A stretch of DNA of 9,135 nucleotides, taken from assembly GCA_025355705.1 (NCBI GenBank), contig JANXZD010000371.1, positions 1-9,135 on the forward strand, written 5' to 3'. The position numbers were made by a program, and so were the translations under genes. This DNA comes from Bacteroidota bacterium (GTDB lineage: Bacteria > Bacteroidota > Ignavibacteria > UBA10030 > UBA8401). The notes under the pieces are model-generated. The model was not told the origin of the DNA and made no database searches. It saw nothing but the letters and a program-made list of their open reading frames with translations. Positions 7,177-9,135 of the stretch are shown here, piece after piece (position 1 is the stretch's first letter; each line of letters starts with the position of its first letter).

Positions 7177-7590
7177 CTATACCATTACCATTTTTCCTAT
7201 ATTTATTTTTTTCTTTGTTCGGTGAAACCAATGCGCATCAATCCCATTGTGTTGAGCAACAGAACGAAGCCATTGTTCTTCATTGGGATGAAATTCATTG
7301 TCGCAACACGCAAGCATGAATCCGTCCTTGATAAAAGATTTTGCTATTTGCATCGACGAAAATACGGGGGGACTGTCTGAAATATATATGTTTTCCAGAA
7401 TATCATTAATTGCATCCGCGCAAAAAGATAGTGCAAATCCGAATGCTTTACCGAAACGCATTAACAATGCTTTTTCTTCTTCAAGAATCTTATGATCTTT
7501 TCTGATCAGCAGCAGTAATCCGCGAAAATAATTACCAGCTTCCGAATTTGATATACGCATATCATTTTTCTCTTTTACAATAGAAAGCAA
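7177..7590 (-). CDS. TerB-like helical protein
   Basis: A cytoplasmic all-helical protein of 137 residues. The central pattern YFRGLLLLIRKDHKILEEEK (from residue 21), then a second half with KDGFMLACCDNEFHPNEEQW, resembles the TerB (tellurite-resistance) fold, in which two paired helical halves each carry an acidic cluster. Here the acidic residues are D32/E37/E39 and D97/E99/E104/E105. TerB-like proteins are often linked to metal or envelope stress, but the biochemical role is not established; the assignment comes from pattern recognition, not a search. A TTG at 7590 is taken as start because the residues before the first ATG (7560) look coding (LLSIVKEKND). ATG 7560 would give 127 residues behind a purine-rich AAGAGA. 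The gap to the upstream gene's stop is 31 bases with the TTG, consistent with one operon. Confidence 0.75.
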   Translation of the reverse strand: MLSIVKEKNDMRISNSEAGNYFRGLLLLIRKDHKILEEEKALLMRFGKAFGFALSFCADAINDILENIYISDSPPVFSSMQIAKSFIKDGFMLACCDNEFHPNEEQWLRSVAQHNGIDAHWFHRTKKKINIGKMVMV

Positions 7591-7621
7591 ATCATCTATG
7601 ATAGAATATTGTCTTGGCTAA

Positions 7622-8326
7622 CTATTCAAACATTTTTTCGATCATCTGATACCGGCTGTGAACGACACCCTCCAATTTTATCAATGCGGTGATCGGTTCA
7701 GCTGTGCGAACTGCTCCAACATATCTTTTTACCGCATCAGAAAGCGATCCACGGTATTTTTCGTACTGATTCTTCTTCTTTTCCCATCGCTTGGATAACG
7801 TCACGGTATCAATAGCATTCATTGCTTTAGCAAGTTCTTCCGCATTTTTTTTTATCATTGGAATATTTTTTTTCGGAAGATAATAATGGTGAAGCGAATA
7901 GAGCACGCGGTGAAATTCATCGATCTGCTGCGTTGCCGGTCTAACAATACGGACCATTTGTTCATACAGCATATGCACATTTTCAGCAGCGCGAAGAATT
8001 CTGGACGTATCCGTACCGTTGATACTCTGTCGATACTCATCAACGGCAATCCGTAATTCTTCTTTTTTTTCATCCCAACGCGACTGTTTATCGCGCAAAA
8101 TTCCCTGAAGCGTTGCCGCTGCAAGCGTAGTATATGCACTGTCTACTTGGGGGAAAAGATGTTTTAGTGTCTGAACATCTTTTGCAGGCCATGCTTCATG
8201 CCATAGAGCATAGATCGGTTTGTGAAATGCATCAAGTTCCGGCACTCTGCCGCTAGTCTCATCCGGTAGTTGTGCAAATACCGGCAATGCATTGATAAGA
8301 ATAAGTATTGTGATAATGATTCGCAT
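7622..8326 (-). CDS. Exported duplicated helical protein with conserved histidines
   Basis: A 234-residue exported protein. Residues 1-18 are a Sec signal peptide (MRIIITILILINALPVFA), with cleavage expected before Q19. The mature part is two tandem, helix-rich repeats (about 30-130 and 134-234) offset by 104-105 residues. Conserved pairs are F34-H35/F138-H139, Y39/Y143, L41/L145, H43/H147, P47/P151, K49/K153, A94-V95/A198-V199, Y98/Y202, H118/H223 and Y121/Y226. The motif F-H-x3-Y-x-L-x-H-x3-P-x-K and the later V-H-x2-Y put three histidines in each unit, suggesting a four-helix bundle binding metal or haem. That role is inference; no CxxCH haem motif is present. I know of no named function. 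The frame extends upstream to 8401, but ATG 8326 is chosen because TGGAGA lies just before it and it starts the signal peptide. It lies downstream of the exported rubrerythrin. Confidence 0.88.
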   Translation of the reverse strand: MRIIITILILINALPVFAQLPDETSGRVPELDAFHKPIYALWHEAWPAKDVQTLKHLFPQVDSAYTTLAAATLQGILRDKQSRWDEKKEELRIAVDEYRQSINGTDTSRILRAAENVHMLYEQMVRIVRPATQQIDEFHRVLYSLHHYYLPKKNIPMIKKNAEELAKAMNAIDTVTLSKRWEKKKNQYEKYRGSLSDAVKRYVGAVRTAEPITALIKLEGVVHSRYQMIEKMFE

Positions 8327-8350
8327 TATTTTCTCCAATGTAAGATTTAA

Positions 8351-8386
8351 TACAAAAAGGTATTTCGTACATCGTACGAAATACCT
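8351..8386 (-). terminator. Hairpin terminator or attenuator after the rubrerythrin
   Basis: A perfect 13-bp inverted repeat, AGGTATTTCGTAC (8358-8370) and GTACGAAATACCT (8374-8386), has a three-base loop. Read on the minus strand it is followed by TTTTTGTA, so it has the form of a Rho-independent terminator 25 bases after the rubrerythrin stop. It stands 31 bases before the next start codon, so it may only reduce transcription into the downstream genes. Confidence 0.8.
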
Positions 8387-8411
8387 GATCGTTTTCAGCA
8401 TTACTTCTCAT

Positions 8412-9032
8412 TTATGCGCCAAAAGTTATGAACCGTTCTTTCGGTGTCATAGAAATACCACATCGGGCAGGTGCTTCACCATCATAGGTATTGCCGCAGG
8501 TTTGGCACACCATATATTTTGACGGAAGTGAATTCTCTTTGTTTGCCTTCAATTGTTCAATAGCATTTTTGTATAATGCCTGATGTTTTTTTTCTGTTTG
8601 ATACGCATAATTAAAAGAGATCAATGCAAGATTCACAGTTTCTTTTTGTGCTTGTTTAATGAACTCGGGATACATGGTAGCGATCTCGTATGATTCTCCT
8701 TTGTATGCATCTTCCAAATTTTCTTTTGTAGATTTCACGGTAAATTCCGGTTTAAATTCTTCCATTGCAACTCCTAGTTGTTCTAACACTGCGCGGTGAT
8801 TTGTTGCATGGATTGATTCTGCCTTCGATGCAGCTTCAAATAAAACTGCAATTTTGGCGAATCCTTCTTCTTTGGCTTTTTGCGAATATGCAGCATACTT
8901 TGCGCTTGCTGTTGTTTCCCCTATAATGGCTGCCTTAATGTTGGCAATTGTCTTTGTTTGGTCTTTTGCAAAGCCAAATACACTTATTGCAAACAGTGCA
9001 ATTATTACTGTGAACAATGAACGTGATTTCAT
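8412..9032 (-). CDS. Exported rubrerythrin with incomplete rubredoxin site
   Basis: Rubrerythrins are non-haem di-iron proteins that reduce hydrogen peroxide, taking electrons through a C-terminal rubredoxin-like Fe(Cys)4 centre. This 206-residue copy has the full di-iron ligand set: E39 (GETTASAKY), E72 and H75 (AESIH), E113 and E116 (GESYE), E147 and H150 (TEKKH). The C-terminal domain has C176-x-x-C179, then C191-G-I-S194, where a second CxxC is normal; the fourth ligand is serine, encoded TCT, one base from the cysteine codon TGT. The N-terminus (KSRSLFTVIIALFAISVFGFA) is a Sec signal peptide, cleaved near A22, whereas most rubrerythrins are cytoplasmic. ATG 9032 has GAAAGG upstream. The gene is first in the minus-strand cluster and is followed by a hairpin, so it is probably mostly transcribed alone. 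The family assignment is very secure; periplasmic location is inferred from the signal peptide. Confidence 0.95.
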   Translation of the reverse strand: MKSRSLFTVIIALFAISVFGFAKDQTKTIANIKAAIIGETTASAKYAAYSQKAKEEGFAKIAVLFEAASKAESIHATNHRAVLEQLGVAMEEFKPEFTVKSTKENLEDAYKGESYEIATMYPEFIKQAQKETVNLALISFNYAYQTEKKHQALYKNAIEQLKANKENSLPSKYMVCQTCGNTYDGEAPARCGISMTPKERFITFGA

Positions 9033-9063
9033 TGGTGAACCTTTCTATTAAGTGAATTGATAT

Positions 9064-9101
9064 ATGTATGCTGATGTAAATATTATGTTACAAATATACA
9101 T
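9064..9101 (-). promoter_or_regulatory. Candidate promoter and nested dyad upstream of the rubrerythrin
   Basis: On the minus strand, TATATTTG (9098-9091) matches the Bacteroidota -7 consensus TAnnTTTG and would give a 5' UTR of about 50 bases. No clear -33 element accompanies it. Across it lie two nearly concentric inverted repeats: TGTAA (9075-9079) with TTACA (9088-9092), and ATGTAT (9064-9069) with ATACAT (9096-9101). This looks like a site for a dimeric redox or metal regulator, but the regulator is unidentified and the sequence is AT-rich. Confidence 0.35.
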
Positions 9102-9135
9102 CGCAACACCTTAAATCATCCTAAAGTGATTCTTA

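Noticed and set aside
7106..7231. Upstream extension of the zinc-ribbon gene to 7231
   Set aside because: It would overlap the TerB-like gene, adds residues with no domain character, and a good ribosome binding site precedes the internal ATG at 7105.
8327..8401. Upstream extension of the His-repeat protein to 8401
   Set aside because: It runs through the terminator-like hairpin and would bury the signal peptide; TGGAGA before ATG 8326 supports the shorter form.

Overview
The window is an AT-rich bacterial chromosome segment. The largest gene encodes a secreted protein that ends in a type A sorting domain of the type IX secretion system (T9SS), with the signature PNPFNPTTTIRFSLP. Together with its fibronectin-III and carboxypeptidase-regulatory-like domains, this points to the Bacteroidota/Chlorobiota/Ignavibacteria lineage. 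The exact wording of the sorting domain (RLEQNFPNPFNPTTTIRFSLP-like, then YNILGQKVATL) is most familiar from Ignavibacteria-type genomes; that placement is inference. No rRNA, tRNA, CRISPR array, transposase or integrase is visible.

Layout. 1-248 holds no gene I can support. 249-902 (minus) is a NarL/LuxR-type response regulator without an adjacent kinase. 903-1613 is a long divergent intergenic region. It carries a perfect 20-bp palindrome in the regulator's promoter region and two consecutive 6-5-6 TGCA palindromes whose centres lie 22 bp apart. 1614-5423 (plus) encodes a 1269-residue T9SS cargo built from a signal peptide, six ~99-residue FN3-like units, one Ig-like unit, four carboxypeptidase-regulatory-like units and the sorting domain. 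A strong terminator follows at 5454-5490.

5424-6805 is sparse. A run of very small plus-strand ORFs (27, 73, 36/31, 65 and 39 codons) has ATGA overlaps or directly abutting stop/start codons. The 73- and 65-residue ORFs are the most credible; the rest are tentative.

6806-9032 is a minus-strand cluster, read from right to left. It comprises an exported rubrerythrin with a complete di-iron site but only three of four rubredoxin cysteines; a terminator-like hairpin; an exported helical protein made of two ~104-residue repeats with conserved histidines; a TerB-like cytoplasmic protein; and a small zinc-ribbon (zf-TFIIB type) protein with a charged N-terminal helix. The last three are probably co-transcribed, with partial read-through from the rubrerythrin. 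The theme I infer is envelope redox or metal stress handling. The most interesting candidates are the exported rubrerythrin with its altered metal centre, the duplicated His-containing neighbour, and the twin TGCA palindromes upstream of the giant secreted protein.
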